Shown in pieces: positions 35,085 through 43,674 of a DNA stretch of 64,000 nt (positions are counted from its first letter, which is position 1; each line of letters begins with the position of its first letter). The DNA is taken from contig NZ_CP041330.1 of the NCBI RefSeq assembly GCF_013394165.1, forward strand, positions 1,914,501 through 1,978,500. The letters run 5' to 3'. Position numbers and translations under genes: made by a program. This stretch comes from Pseudoalteromonas sp. Scap06. GTDB lineage: Bacteria > Pseudomonadota > Gammaproteobacteria > Enterobacterales > Alteromonadaceae. The notes under the pieces were generated by a model. The model was not told where the DNA came from. It did no database searches and saw only the letters and a program-made list of their open reading frames with translations.

Positions 35085-35225
35085 ACTGCCAGAAGCTCTC
35101 CACCTAAATTGGTGACAGTTTTGAGGATTCAGCCCCATAAACCGAAAAACAATGGTAACGACCCATTATTTTCCTCGGCGAGTACTTCCCTCCTTAATGG
35201 TCGCAGGCTGTCGTTGCCTCACATT
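35085..35225 (-). promoter_or_regulatory. Lysine riboswitch (L box) in the lysC leader
   Basis: On the minus strand the leader contains, in order, GAGGGAAGTACTCGCCGAGG, GGGGCTGAATCCTC, ACTGTCACC and GGTGGAGAGCTTCTGGC, the conserved core elements of lysine aptamers, ending about 75 bases before the lysC ATG. Downstream, TGGCAG (near 35089) can pair with CTGCCA (near 35059), and T-rich sequence follows, a possible expression platform. Boundaries are approximate. Confidence 0.82.
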
Positions 35226-35274
35226 AAGTACCTAAGTATCGCACCTCTTCTGAATGTATTATTAACCTGTGGCT

Positions 35275-35303
35275 AATAAAACAAAACCGCACTAAGAGTG
35301 CGG
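35275..35303 (-). terminator. Hairpin with T-run upstream of the nhaD 3' end
   Basis: Stem CCGCACT / AGTGCGG with a 3-base loop; on the minus strand it is followed by TTTTGTTTT. It ends the leftward nhaD transcript before the lysC promoter. Confidence 0.82.
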
Positions 35304-35355
35304 CTTTGAAAGTTATCGTTTAGACGTCTAGCTGTCAAGTCGTTTTATTATAAAA

Positions 35356-36603
35356 TCAAATAAAACTACCCATAAAGTAAGAGCCAGCATAACCAAAGGT
35401 GTAACACACTAACAAATACAACGACAAACGAAGGTAACTTGCAAAAGTAAGTTCTTTAACCTTACTCATAGCAATAATACCAGCCGCCGAACCAATGATC
35501 AGCATTGAACCACCCACACCGGTTGCATACGTAAACGACAACCAATGCTGTTGACTCATTACAATGTCGGCTTTTAGTAACGCAGCCGTTAGTGGCACGT
35601 TATCAACACCGGCCGATAAAATACCCATTAAGTAGTTAGCGTACTCTGGCGCCATCACTGTATACAGGTTTGTAAATTGGCTTAGCACGCCCACTTCTTT
35701 TAATGCGCCAACAAGTAATAACACACCTACGAAAAACAGTAAGGTGTCGTACTCTATGTCACGTATAAAGTCGATCATATCTTTATTGATGTCTTTTTTG
35801 CGCATTAAAAATTGCGCGACTAAAAACATAATAGACAGGCCGAGTAAAAAGGTAAGTAACGGCGGCACACTATATAAAACACTTAAAGTAAGGGTAGAAA
35901 TAACGGTAGTGAAGAAAATGACAGCGATAGTAATGTCGGTTTTTTCAATGCGTTTAAATTTAGTCTTTTTAAACTCTAACTGCTTGTTCATACCAATTGA
36001 TAACAAGGTAGCCAGTAATAATACGCTTAATAATGCAGGCACAATTAACAATAATAAGTGACTAATAGTCACTTTACCATCAAGGAAAATCATTAACGTG
36101 GTTACATCACCTGTGATAAGTGAAACACCACCGGAGTTCACTGCAAATACAATTAAGGTGGCGTACTTAACTAGTTTTTTGGCTTCAAGCTTTAATGACA
36201 TGATAACAGCCAAGGAGATCAGTGTAGCTGTTACATTGTCGGAGATAGACGAAAATACAAATGCAAAACACCCTACCAAAAACATTAGCTTTCGTTCACT
36301 AATACTGGTTGGCATTATCCGGTTCACAACATTTTCAATAAGTCCCTTGGAGTTTAAATAGGCAACAAAGGTCATTGCGGCCATTAAAAACAGCCATAAG
36401 GAAGCAATTTCTAAAATATTGTGGTCAAGGAGGGTTTGAATCGTTTCAGGGCTTTGCCCATTAAGAGGAAAAATAAAGGAGATAATCCAACAAAGTGTAC
36501 CAAAAAATAATGTCGTTTTGGCTTTGTTTACGTGAATCACATCCTCAATAACGATAAGCAAGAATGCAATCGCTATCAGCGTCAGGATAATCGAGGAAAC
36601 CAT
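35356..36603 (-). CDS. nhaD: Sodium/proton antiporter NhaD
   Basis: 415 residues from ATG 36601-36603 (a TTG 12 bases earlier lacks a site). About 12 membrane segments. The motifs SSISDNVTATLISLA near residue 118 and VNSGGVSLITGDVTTLMIF near residue 152 and SAGVDNVPLTAALLKA near residue 325 are typical of NhaD antiporters of the ion transporter superfamily. It exports sodium in exchange for protons, important for marine and alkaline life, and maintains the gradient used by the sodium-coupled carriers nearby. Single gene. Confidence 0.9.
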   Translation of the reverse strand: MVSSIILTLIAIAFLLIVIEDVIHVNKAKTTLFFGTLCWIISFIFPLNGQSPETIQTLLDHNILEIASLWLFLMAAMTFVAYLNSKGLIENVVNRIMPTSISERKLMFLVGCFAFVFSSISDNVTATLISLAVIMSLKLEAKKLVKYATLIVFAVNSGGVSLITGDVTTLMIFLDGKVTISHLLLLIVPALLSVLLLATLLSIGMNKQLEFKKTKFKRIEKTDITIAVIFFTTVISTLTLSVLYSVPPLLTFLLGLSIMFLVAQFLMRKKDINKDMIDFIRDIEYDTLLFFVGVLLLVGALKEVGVLSQFTNLYTVMAPEYANYLMGILSAGVDNVPLTAALLKADIVMSQQHWLSFTYATGVGGSMLIIGSAAGIIAMSKVKELTFASYLRLSLYLLVCYTFGYAGSYFMGSFI

Positions 36604-36799
36604 GATATTAAACAACCTTCGGGTTTAAGTAAAAATTGAAACCATGTAAAAAATAGAGGTACACACTCTATGTGCCTATATTCGGCGCGGATACTATCAC
36701 TAAGCGAGTGTAAAAACTATTATTAAATCGTCGCAAAAACGAATACCATATAAGTTCAAGAAATATAAAATAACGAATACTAGGATGTTGTAACGCCTT

Positions 36800-38071
36800 A
36801 TGATCCCAGCTAAAAAGCTACTTAATACCCTCACTGAGCATTGGGGTGTATTAGAGCTATTATTTAAACGCTTTAAAATGGCCGACTTTAGTATTAAAGA
36901 TTTACAAAATGCCATAAAACAAAAGCAACCGACGTGGAATAATGAGCGTATTTATAAAGAAACCAATCGGTTATTAAATCAAGAAATCATTATTCCCTTG
37001 GCTAAATCGTCACAACTAGAAATTAACCGTGCCATTGCGGACTTTGCTACCTTTTTACTTCAAGAAGAACATTTAGGCTTAGCACAAGAAATTAGTGTAT
37101 TGGTTGATGATTTAGCTCGCTTAGGTAACCGGCTATCTAATGCCGGTGAAATGGAAGATTTTGATGATTTACGTCGCTTTAGCCGCATTATGGATGATCG
37201 GGTTCGTAAAATAATTAAGCTGTTTTTACATAACGAAAACGCCATTTTAAATATTGTTGAGCAAGCCAAATCAAATAACGCGGTGCAATCGCTGCAAAAG
37301 CGCTACAAAGCCGTCATAGAAGCGTTTGATGAATATATAGAACCCATGCTAGAAATGGTCGATATTAGAGGCGACTTTCATGCCTGTTTTACTCTAATTG
37401 AGCAACAAATTAGCACCCAAATAGAACATATTGAACGCTCAGGCAAGGCGTACAGTGATAAACGTATGCTTGAGCAATTACGTACTCGTATTCTCGAAAT
37501 GCATCTAGTTGGCCGGACAAGCTTACGTAAAAGTGCCGATATGCTAATGCCACTGCGTGAAGAGTTGCGCCGTAATAACCTTATTACCCGCCAAGCGGCA
37601 AAAGTATTAGGGCTAATTCGTAAAAACGGGGTGGATAATATGCTCAGCGCCGTGCAACCCCATTTTGTAAGCGATGCGCAAAAGTATTCATTGGGTCAAC
37701 AGCGTCATATTGTTGCCTATATGGCAAGCTTAGCTGAGTTTGAACACCACGAATATCAGCTACCAGAACAAAATGATGTGCCCGCGTTTGTCACGCCAAA
37801 CATTCCTGACTATCACGATGTAAAAGCGCAATTTACCAAACGCTTTAAAAAGCAGCGTAAAAAACCACAGCCTTTGCTGCAATTTTTAGATGAAAGCTAT
37901 CCTGAGCTTGAAGCCGATGAAATGCTGTTTTTGTATCAAAAGTTGGTAAGCGATAGCACCCTAGAAATTAGCCAAAGCGATAAAAAAGCCCGCGTTAACA
38001 TTGCAGGCCAGCACTTTAATTTATATCCCTTTAATTCAGAGCCTCAGGCTGATAAAGCCGAGCACGAGTAA
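36800..38071 (+). CDS. mksF: MksF-like kleisin of an Mks-type SMC complex
   Basis: 423 residues. The N-terminal segment (LLNTLTEHWGVLELLFKRFK) and the helical body (residues 60-260) look like MukF/MksF kleisins, with a C-terminal part (residues 330-423) of winged-helix type (FLDESYPELEADEMLFLYQK). Kleisins bridge the two heads of an SMC dimer. The ATG at 36800 has no strong ribosome-binding site; a start at MADFSIKD (36878) is an alternative. The stop is 5 bases before the next gene of the operon. Identification rests on size, order and the two following genes, since I cannot run a profile search. Confidence 0.75.
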   Translation: MIPAKKLLNTLTEHWGVLELLFKRFKMADFSIKDLQNAIKQKQPTWNNERIYKETNRLLNQEIIIPLAKSSQLEINRAIADFATFLLQEEHLGLAQEISVLVDDLARLGNRLSNAGEMEDFDDLRRFSRIMDDRVRKIIKLFLHNENAILNIVEQAKSNNAVQSLQKRYKAVIEAFDEYIEPMLEMVDIRGDFHACFTLIEQQISTQIEHIERSGKAYSDKRMLEQLRTRILEMHLVGRTSLRKSADMLMPLREELRRNNLITRQAAKVLGLIRKNGVDNMLSAVQPHFVSDAQKYSLGQQRHIVAYMASLAEFEHHEYQLPEQNDVPAFVTPNIPDYHDVKAQFTKRFKKQRKKPQPLLQFLDESYPELEADEMLFLYQKLVSDSTLEISQSDKKARVNIAGQHFNLYPFNSEPQADKAEHE

Positions 38072-38076
38072 TCACC

Positions 38077-38625
38077 ATGACCCATATAAACTTAGATGAG
38101 CTTTCTCACTTACAAGCCATTAATAAAAAATTAGTCGCCGGTTACCACATTTGCGAACAAGACACCGTAATGTGGCAAGAGCTTGACCAACAAATAGACG
38201 CTTATACTGCCTTATTTACAGCACTAGGCCACGAGTTAAAACACGATAGCCGTGGTTTTTATTATTTTGCCAGCGATGAAAGCACCCCAAACATGGGTAA
38301 GATTTCCCGCGCTGTAGCGCTCACTATTTACATTTTAATAGAGCATTTTGCCAATACAGGTAAAGACCCAATGCGCGCATTATTTGACGAGCCAAACGAT
38401 TTAGAGCTCATGCAAACCTTGGTGCAACTTAATAAACATTTATTTGATCAGCTTGAGATATTTTCGGGTTCTGACTTACGAAAAGATGTGTATTTACGCA
38501 TGGTACGTTTAGGCCTTGCCCGCGAAGTAGAAGGTGGCTTTATGTTGCAAGCCCCTATTCACCGCTATATTGATGCCTTAATGGAAGTAAACGAAGAGAC
38601 CTTTATTAGTGAGGACGAGCAATGA
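38077..38625 (+). CDS. mksE: MksE-like (KITE) subunit
   Basis: 182 residues. Mostly helical with a winged-helix character (e.g. HELKHDSRGFYYFASDE, residues 53-70, and SRAVALTIYILIEHFANTGK), in keeping with MksE/MukE subunits that bind the kleisin. The stop overlaps the start of the next gene (ATGA at 38622-38625), showing translational coupling, and the gap to mksF is only 5 bases. The size is close to the usual 180-230 residues of MksE. Function: part of a chromosome-organising or DNA-defence SMC complex. Confidence 0.75.
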   Translation: MTHINLDELSHLQAINKKLVAGYHICEQDTVMWQELDQQIDAYTALFTALGHELKHDSRGFYYFASDESTPNMGKISRAVALTIYILIEHFANTGKDPMRALFDEPNDLELMQTLVQLNKHLFDQLEIFSGSDLRKDVYLRMVRLGLAREVEGGFMLQAPIHRYIDALMEVNEETFISEDEQ

Positions 38626-41414
38626 AAAATTTATACGGACTGAGTAAACTCGCCCTACTAAATACCGCAGGCTATGCAAAATGTGTGATCCCACTGGATA
38701 AAAGTAGCTCGATTTGTGCCCCTAACAACACAGGTAAAAGCTCAGTAATTAATGCACTGCAATTTCCGCTAATTAACGATTTACGCCTAACCGAGTGGGA
38801 TGGCCACGATTTAGATGAAACCCGTAAGTTTTATTTTTCATCAGATCAATCGTACATTTTATTGCAAGCCGATTTGCCCCATGGCTCAGTCGTCATTGGC
38901 GTAGCCGGCTTAGGTAAAATTGCCGGTTATGCACACCAATACTTTTGCTATCAAGGTAAGCTTGATTTAGCCCAGTACACCCAAGGCAATACCATTATTA
39001 AGTTTACCAAGCTGTTTAATCACTTAAAGCAGCAAGGTTACAACCCAATAGAGCTTAAAGCACAAGAGTTAAACGCCCTACTGACAGGCGGAGCAACGCA
39101 ATTTGACGGTGAGATCAATTTAAAAATGATCCCCCTTAACAACGTTCAAGACTCTGCAATATACAAAGAAATATTTCGTCGTATTCTTAATTTACATAAA
39201 TTAGGCGCAAACGACGTTAAGCGCTTTATGCTCCGTGTGTTTGAACGCCATATGTCAAATTCTAAGGTCGACTTTTACGAGGTTTGGCGCCGTTCGTTTG
39301 ATAAAGTAAACCGCGCAAAACGTGAATTAAAAGCCCTTGAGTCAATGCAAGAGCCCATAGCCGCCCTTGAATCTATGCTTGAAAACCAAACCGTTCTTAA
39401 AGGTAAACTGGCCGCTTATGCACCAAAAATTGACCAAGCACTGATTGATTTTGATGCTTACCAAGAAGAGCAACTAAGCGAGCTCAACATCGCCCTTGAA
39501 GACATTGAGCACGAAAAGCACGAGTTCGAACAAAAGCAAGGGCTATACGTGCAACAATCGCGCGATATAGAGCGCAAGCAAACTCAAATTGAACAATGGT
39601 TTTTAGATTTCAACGCCCTTAAAAGTGAATTTGAGCTGGTTAATAAAGCCACTATCAAAAGCAACCTAACGCAGTTAAAAAATGACTACGAGTCGTTGTC
39701 ACACTCTATTACGAGTGCTCAAGGGCAAAGTCTGCACACCCTTGATTACCGTATTGGTGAAACACAAAAACAAATTAAGAGCTTAAAGTTACAACTTAAA
39801 AACTTAGAATTTAATTTATTCACCCGTATGCGTGAAGACTTATCACTTAAAGAAGTAGAAGAAATATCGCGGCTATTGAACCCCGATCTTCTCTCCTTTG
39901 CCACCACCAGTAATGGCGATATAACCATTGATGACGAAGACGCCTTTGGTGAATTTTTATCACAGCTGAGCGAAAATGTTAAAGGCGGTATACTCACCCT
40001 ACCTGGTGCCAGTATTAAACTTAAAAAGCTCTCACCAGTACAAATGCAAAGCGGCGAAAATAAAGAGCAACTGAGCGCTCAGTTAACCGCGCTTGAGCAA
40101 TCATTAAAAGAGTTTAAACAACAGCGCGAAGTGGCCGCCAATGTTGCTGATAAACAAAAAGAAAAAGACGCGCTATACGAGGAGCTTATGAGTGCAGAAA
40201 GTGCACTTAAACGCTTAGAGCAATTTGAAGTGATGCAACAGTCAGTTGACGCCCAAGCAATGCTAAAAGAGCAGCTTTTAGCCGAGCGCGAACAAGTTGA
40301 CGATTACCTACAAGATATTCAAAAAAACAGTGGCTCAATTGCTGATAGACGCTCGTTAATCAAATCAAAACAAGCGCAAATTAATCGTCAAACAGAGCGC
40401 TTACGCCAAGTTAAAACTGAGCGTATTGACCACACTTTAGATTTATACAGTGGTAAAGTAACGCCTTACATGATTGATATAAAAATCGATTTTGATAATT
40501 TAAGCGATTTAATTCATCACTTTAATAAGGACTGCCAAGAGCTACGTAATTTCGATATAAATGTACGTAATACCTATATGCATATTTATAATGCCGGTAT
40601 CACTAAGTTTGATAACGAAAACGATGAGTTTAGTAAATATCAAAAGCTTATTAGCGCGTTTCATAACATTGATAACGAGCGCGATGCAGTTGAGCGCCAA
40701 GGTCGCGTTGCCCTCACCGAAGTAGCCGCTACAATTAAAGGACTGCGCGAAGATTTAGACCGCTTACGCCGTGAAATGAATAGCTTTAATAAAGGCATTA
40801 GCCAGCACCGCATCTCAAACCTGCAAGCGTTTAAAATTAATATTATCCCGCGCAAAATGTTGGTAGATAGTATTGATACCATTATCAGTACCTCTAACCA
40901 ATTTGAACAAGGCGATACCCTAGATTTACTCAGCCAAGAACCTTATAGCGAGAGCGCGGTAAACGAGGCAAAAGATCATTTAATTAAACTCGCCTCAGAC
41001 AAAGCAGGTCTGACCCTCACCGATTTGTTTGATATTCGTTTTGAAGTGGTTAACCGTGCAGGTGAAACCGAGCACTTTGAAAAGATAGACTCGGCTGGCT
41101 CAAATGGTACACGTATCACCATTAAGCTATTATGTGGCATGTTGTTTATTCGTTATTTATTAAGCGATCAGGAACAAAACTTATACCGTATACCTATTTA
41201 TATAGATGAAGCGGCTGATATCGACCCGCAAAATCAAAAGGCAATTATAGAAACTGCCCTGAGCTTTGGCTTTGTGCCAATATTTGCCTCGGTTAAACCG
41301 CAAATAAGTTGTGATTATATTGTGCCAATTCGTTCAGTAAAAGACGGCGCACAAAACTGGGTAGATGAAAAAGATTGGATTGAGGTTGAACATAAATCAC
41401 CTCAGCTAGACTAA
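38622..41414 (+). CDS. mksB: MksB-like SMC ATPase
   Basis: 930 residues. Walker A APNNTGKSS lies at residues 33-41; long coiled-coil arms (about 230-420 and 480-760: e.g. AESALKRLEQFEVMQQ) flank a small hinge region; a signature-like SAGSNGTRITIKLL lies near residue 823 and Walker B (IPIYIDEAADID) near 860. This is the layout of a short SMC protein of the MukB/MksB class, shorter than MukB (1486). The protein should form a dimer that extrudes or clamps DNA, with MksE and MksF. No MksG/JetD nuclease gene follows; the next gene is a lipoprotein 105 bases away. This argues for a chromosomal Mks rather than a full Wadjet system. Confidence 0.82.
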   Translation: MKNLYGLSKLALLNTAGYAKCVIPLDKSSSICAPNNTGKSSVINALQFPLINDLRLTEWDGHDLDETRKFYFSSDQSYILLQADLPHGSVVIGVAGLGKIAGYAHQYFCYQGKLDLAQYTQGNTIIKFTKLFNHLKQQGYNPIELKAQELNALLTGGATQFDGEINLKMIPLNNVQDSAIYKEIFRRILNLHKLGANDVKRFMLRVFERHMSNSKVDFYEVWRRSFDKVNRAKRELKALESMQEPIAALESMLENQTVLKGKLAAYAPKIDQALIDFDAYQEEQLSELNIALEDIEHEKHEFEQKQGLYVQQSRDIERKQTQIEQWFLDFNALKSEFELVNKATIKSNLTQLKNDYESLSHSITSAQGQSLHTLDYRIGETQKQIKSLKLQLKNLEFNLFTRMREDLSLKEVEEISRLLNPDLLSFATTSNGDITIDDEDAFGEFLSQLSENVKGGILTLPGASIKLKKLSPVQMQSGENKEQLSAQLTALEQSLKEFKQQREVAANVADKQKEKDALYEELMSAESALKRLEQFEVMQQSVDAQAMLKEQLLAEREQVDDYLQDIQKNSGSIADRRSLIKSKQAQINRQTERLRQVKTERIDHTLDLYSGKVTPYMIDIKIDFDNLSDLIHHFNKDCQELRNFDINVRNTYMHIYNAGITKFDNENDEFSKYQKLISAFHNIDNERDAVERQGRVALTEVAATIKGLREDLDRLRREMNSFNKGISQHRISNLQAFKINIIPRKMLVDSIDTIISTSNQFEQGDTLDLLSQEPYSESAVNEAKDHLIKLASDKAGLTLTDLFDIRFEVVNRAGETEHFEKIDSAGSNGTRITIKLLCGMLFIRYLLSDQEQNLYRIPIYIDEAADIDPQNQKAIIETALSFGFVPIFASVKPQISCDYIVPIRSVKDGAQNWVDEKDWIEVEHKSPQLD

Positions 41415-41519
41415 GAATTAATTGGCTATTCATCTTAGCCAGTTACACTTATTTTATAGATTTTAAATTACCCTCGCCCATGGTAGTTTAAACAAACGCA
41501 CTTTATTGGAGCAAACGGA

Positions 41520-42071
41520 ATGAAACACATATTTATTGTCGCAGCACTGGCATTACTAACCGCCTGTACACAAACGCCCGATTGGGATTACGATAAATCA
41601 GCAAACTTTAGTAACTACAAAACGTTTGCTTGGGTAGAAAACGCGAGTCTAACCAAAGACACGAATAACTACCAAATCAGTGGGCTTATGGAAAAACGCG
41701 TTCGCAATGCGGTAAACAACCAACTAAGCCAACAATTAGGTATGCAATTGGTTGATGTAGCGCAAGCTGATGTACTTGTTAATTACCATGCAAGTGTAGA
41801 TAAAGAGCTTGAAGTTGACAGCTTTAACGTAGGCTACGGTGCGCGTTGGGGTTACTGGGGCACAGGCTTTAACCACGATGTAAGCGCACGCGAATATGAA
41901 GTAGGCACATTAGTTATCGATATTATTGATCGTGAGTCAAACCAATTAATTTGGCGTGGTGCTAAAGATGGTCGTTTAAAGAAAAAACAAACCCCATCAC
42001 AACGTGAAGCCGCTATTAAGGAAACGGTTGCCAATATTTTAAGTAACTTTCCGCCTAAAGCGCAGCAATAA
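41520..42071 (+). CDS. DUF4136 lipoprotein
   Basis: 183 residues with a lipobox LLTAC (lipidated Cys16). The mature part opens DWDYDKSANFSNYKTFAW and ends with LIWRGAKDGRLKKKQ, the typical DUF4136 pattern. Lipoprotein localisation probably is the periplasmic face of the outer membrane, as the residue after Cys is Thr. Function unknown; members are common in gammaproteobacteria and Bacteroidetes. It is a single-gene unit with a strong terminator. Confidence 0.88.
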   Translation: MKHIFIVAALALLTACTQTPDWDYDKSANFSNYKTFAWVENASLTKDTNNYQISGLMEKRVRNAVNNQLSQQLGMQLVDVAQADVLVNYHASVDKELEVDSFNVGYGARWGYWGTGFNHDVSAREYEVGTLVIDIIDRESNQLIWRGAKDGRLKKKQTPSQREAAIKETVANILSNFPPKAQQ

Positions 42072-42087
42072 ACTTTAATTGATATTT

Positions 42088-42115
42088 AAAAGCCCGCATG
42101 TTTGCGGGCTTTTTT
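42088..42115 (+). terminator. Terminator after the DUF4136 gene
   Basis: Perfect stem AAAAGCCCGCA / TGCGGGCTTTT with a TGTT loop and T-run. Confidence 0.92.
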
Positions 42116-42271
42116 ATGGCTTAAAGACTGTTTACCTATAAAGTAATAAGTTACACATTAACAAGGTGATAGCTCAATGCTATAGTAATCATGTTACAAG
42201 GATAAAGCTTAATCAATAAGACGTTTAGTAAACGTTGTGTTTAAAGTTGTGAGATAAATTAAAGGATTAAA

Positions 42272-42571
42272 ATGAAAGAAACGTGCCCAAATTGTAAAAG
42301 TAATTTTGCAGCTAAAGATATAAAAAATATTAACAAAAATAGTATTTTTATTGAAAAACAATGCCCTTCTTGTCAAACATGGTTTTGTTCGAATAAAACA
42401 CTCACGATTATAAAAATTATTGGTATTTTTTTATTGTTAATAACCAGCCTATTAAATATCTTCAATATTAAAAGCCAATACAGTCTAATGTTTTCAAGCA
42501 TTGGCTTGGTAGGAATACTGGTAGCAATCATTATTACTTTTTTTGGCCAAAATGAAGCAATCAAAAAATAA
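42272..42571 (+). CDS. Zinc-ribbon membrane protein
   Basis: 99 residues, AAAGGA upstream of ATG 42272. The N-terminus has two CxxC pairs (CPNC near residue 5 and CPSC near residue 32), forming a zinc ribbon in the cytoplasm, followed by two membrane helices (IIKIIGIFLLLITSLL and YSLMFSSIGLVGILVAIIIT). Family not recognised. The gene overlaps the next small membrane gene by about 20 bases, so the two are translated together. Confidence 0.7.
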   Translation: MKETCPNCKSNFAAKDIKNINKNSIFIEKQCPSCQTWFCSNKTLTIIKIIGIFLLLITSLLNIFNIKSQYSLMFSSIGLVGILVAIIITFFGQNEAIKK

Positions 42572-42893
42572 GAAACCAAAAGTAAAATATGTAGATATCA
42601 GTAATACGAGAATGCTATTGAATCAAATCTCATTCTCTTTAGTCTTTTGGGCTTTGGGGTTATTACTTATAATAATCGCAGGAAAATCTATATACGACGG
42701 TTATGTTCATACACCAACAGATTATCGAGTGGAGTCTGAGGTTTATTTTTTCTCGACCTCTCCATTTGCTTATCTTTTTAACCTTCTTTTTTACTTAGGA
42801 ACTGGGATCTACTTTTTAGCTGTGCCCTACCTTTCTAGAGATAAGTTTCCTCGAAAAAAGAAAAAGCCTAATAAATCTAAAAAAAAAGCATAA
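42552..42893 (+). CDS. Small membrane protein overlapping the zinc-ribbon gene
   Basis: 113 residues from ATG 42552 (MKQSKNKKPKVK); a TTG at 42543 is also possible. Two hydrophobic segments (SLVFWALGLLLIIIAG and AYLFNLLFYLGTGIYFLAV) lie between a basic N-terminus and a very basic C-terminus (KKKKPNKSKKKA). No family recognised. Overlap with the upstream gene in another frame implies coupling; the pair may form a membrane complex. Terminator follows within 10 bases. Confidence 0.65.
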   Translation: MKQSKNKKPKVKYVDISNTRMLLNQISFSLVFWALGLLLIIIAGKSIYDGYVHTPTDYRVESEVYFFSTSPFAYLFNLLFYLGTGIYFLAVPYLSRDKFPRKKKKPNKSKKKA

Positions 42894-42897
42894 ACGA

Positions 42898-42939
42898 GGT
42901 AACAGCTAATTTTAGCTTTATTAGTTACCAGTCTTTTTT
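42898..42939 (+). terminator. Terminator after the small membrane gene pair
   Basis: Outer stem GGTAAC / GTTACC with imperfect inner pairing (GCTAA / TTAG), followed by CTTTTTTA. Confidence 0.65.
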
Positions 42940-42964
42940 ATTCAAATACTCCCCAATGAAGTTG

Positions 42965-43468
42965 TTATTTATACTTGTGTAATAAATCAAGTGGGATATG
43001 GCAATAATCATCAGGGTGATTGGTTAAACGGTCTTGATGCTCAGGATCGCTAGGGACATAATTAGTCAATGGCGCTACTTGTACCGCTATTTTTTCAGCA
43101 TCATCACGCTGGCTAATATAGTCTTTGGCGATGTTTAAATGATTGCTGTCTTGGCTAAAAATGGCGGTGCGGTATTTTTCGCCTACATCGTCACCTTGTT
43201 TATTGATACTGTATGGGTCAATAATCTCAAAAAAATAGCCAATTAATTCATTTAAGGTTACTTCTTGGGCATCAAAGGTTATTTTCACGCATTCGGCATA
43301 GCCATCGTATTCACCTTGTGTTGTGTTACTCGTGCCGTTGGCACGCCCCGCCTCAGTAGTCACTACTCCAGGTAAATACCTCATAAACTCTTGCACGCCC
43401 CATAAGCAACCACCAGCAAAATAAAGTGTGTGCTGATTTAATGAATGACTCGATTGTTGTGTTTGCAT
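42965..43468 (-). CDS. msrA: Peptide-methionine (S)-S-oxide reductase MsrA
   Basis: 167 residues. The active-site motif GGCLWGVQ (catalytic Cys near residue 21; the usual form is GCFWG) and the segments GEYDGYAECVKITFD and SINKQGDDVGEKYRTAIF are conserved in MsrA. It reduces methionine-S-sulfoxide with thioredoxin. MsrB is not adjacent. Single gene in the cytoplasm, facing away from the TonB receptor gene. Confidence 0.93.
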   Translation of the reverse strand: MQTQQSSHSLNQHTLYFAGGCLWGVQEFMRYLPGVVTTEAGRANGTSNTTQGEYDGYAECVKITFDAQEVTLNELIGYFFEIIDPYSINKQGDDVGEKYRTAIFSQDSNHLNIAKDYISQRDDAEKIAVQVAPLTNYVPSDPEHQDRLTNHPDDYCHIPLDLLHKYK

Positions 43469-43599
43469 AATAAAGTGACCAATGTAAATAATTTATAGGT
43501 TGCAGAGTTACTATTTTGTAACGCTAGGTTTGATTATCAAATGCAGTTTTTTATCATTAATGTACAATAGCGCCCAAAATCACCCTAGCTTAGTGAGCT

Positions 43600-43674
43600 T
43601 ACCTTATCATGTGATAAAAATGATAAGGTATTTAATTTTTAGCGTCATTGCATAAAATGAGAATAATGATATGA
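43600..43674 (+). promoter_or_regulatory. Leader hairpin and Fur-like sequence before the TonB receptor gene
   Basis: TACCTTATCA (43600-43609) and TGATAAGGTA (43621-43630) form a perfect 10-bp inverted repeat with an 11-base loop, followed by TTTAATTTTT, so it could be a terminator-like leader or an operator. AATGAGAATAAT at 43656-43667 partly resembles a Fur box just before the start codon. Neither is conclusive. Confidence 0.4.

Noticed and set aside
36800-41520. Complete Wadjet (JetABCD) defence system
   Set aside because: The nuclease gene JetD/MksG is absent on both sides; only the three Mks-like genes are present.
43469-43670. Cobalamin riboswitch before the BtuB-like receptor gene
   Set aside because: I looked for the conserved aptamer core and did not find it; only a simple inverted repeat is present.
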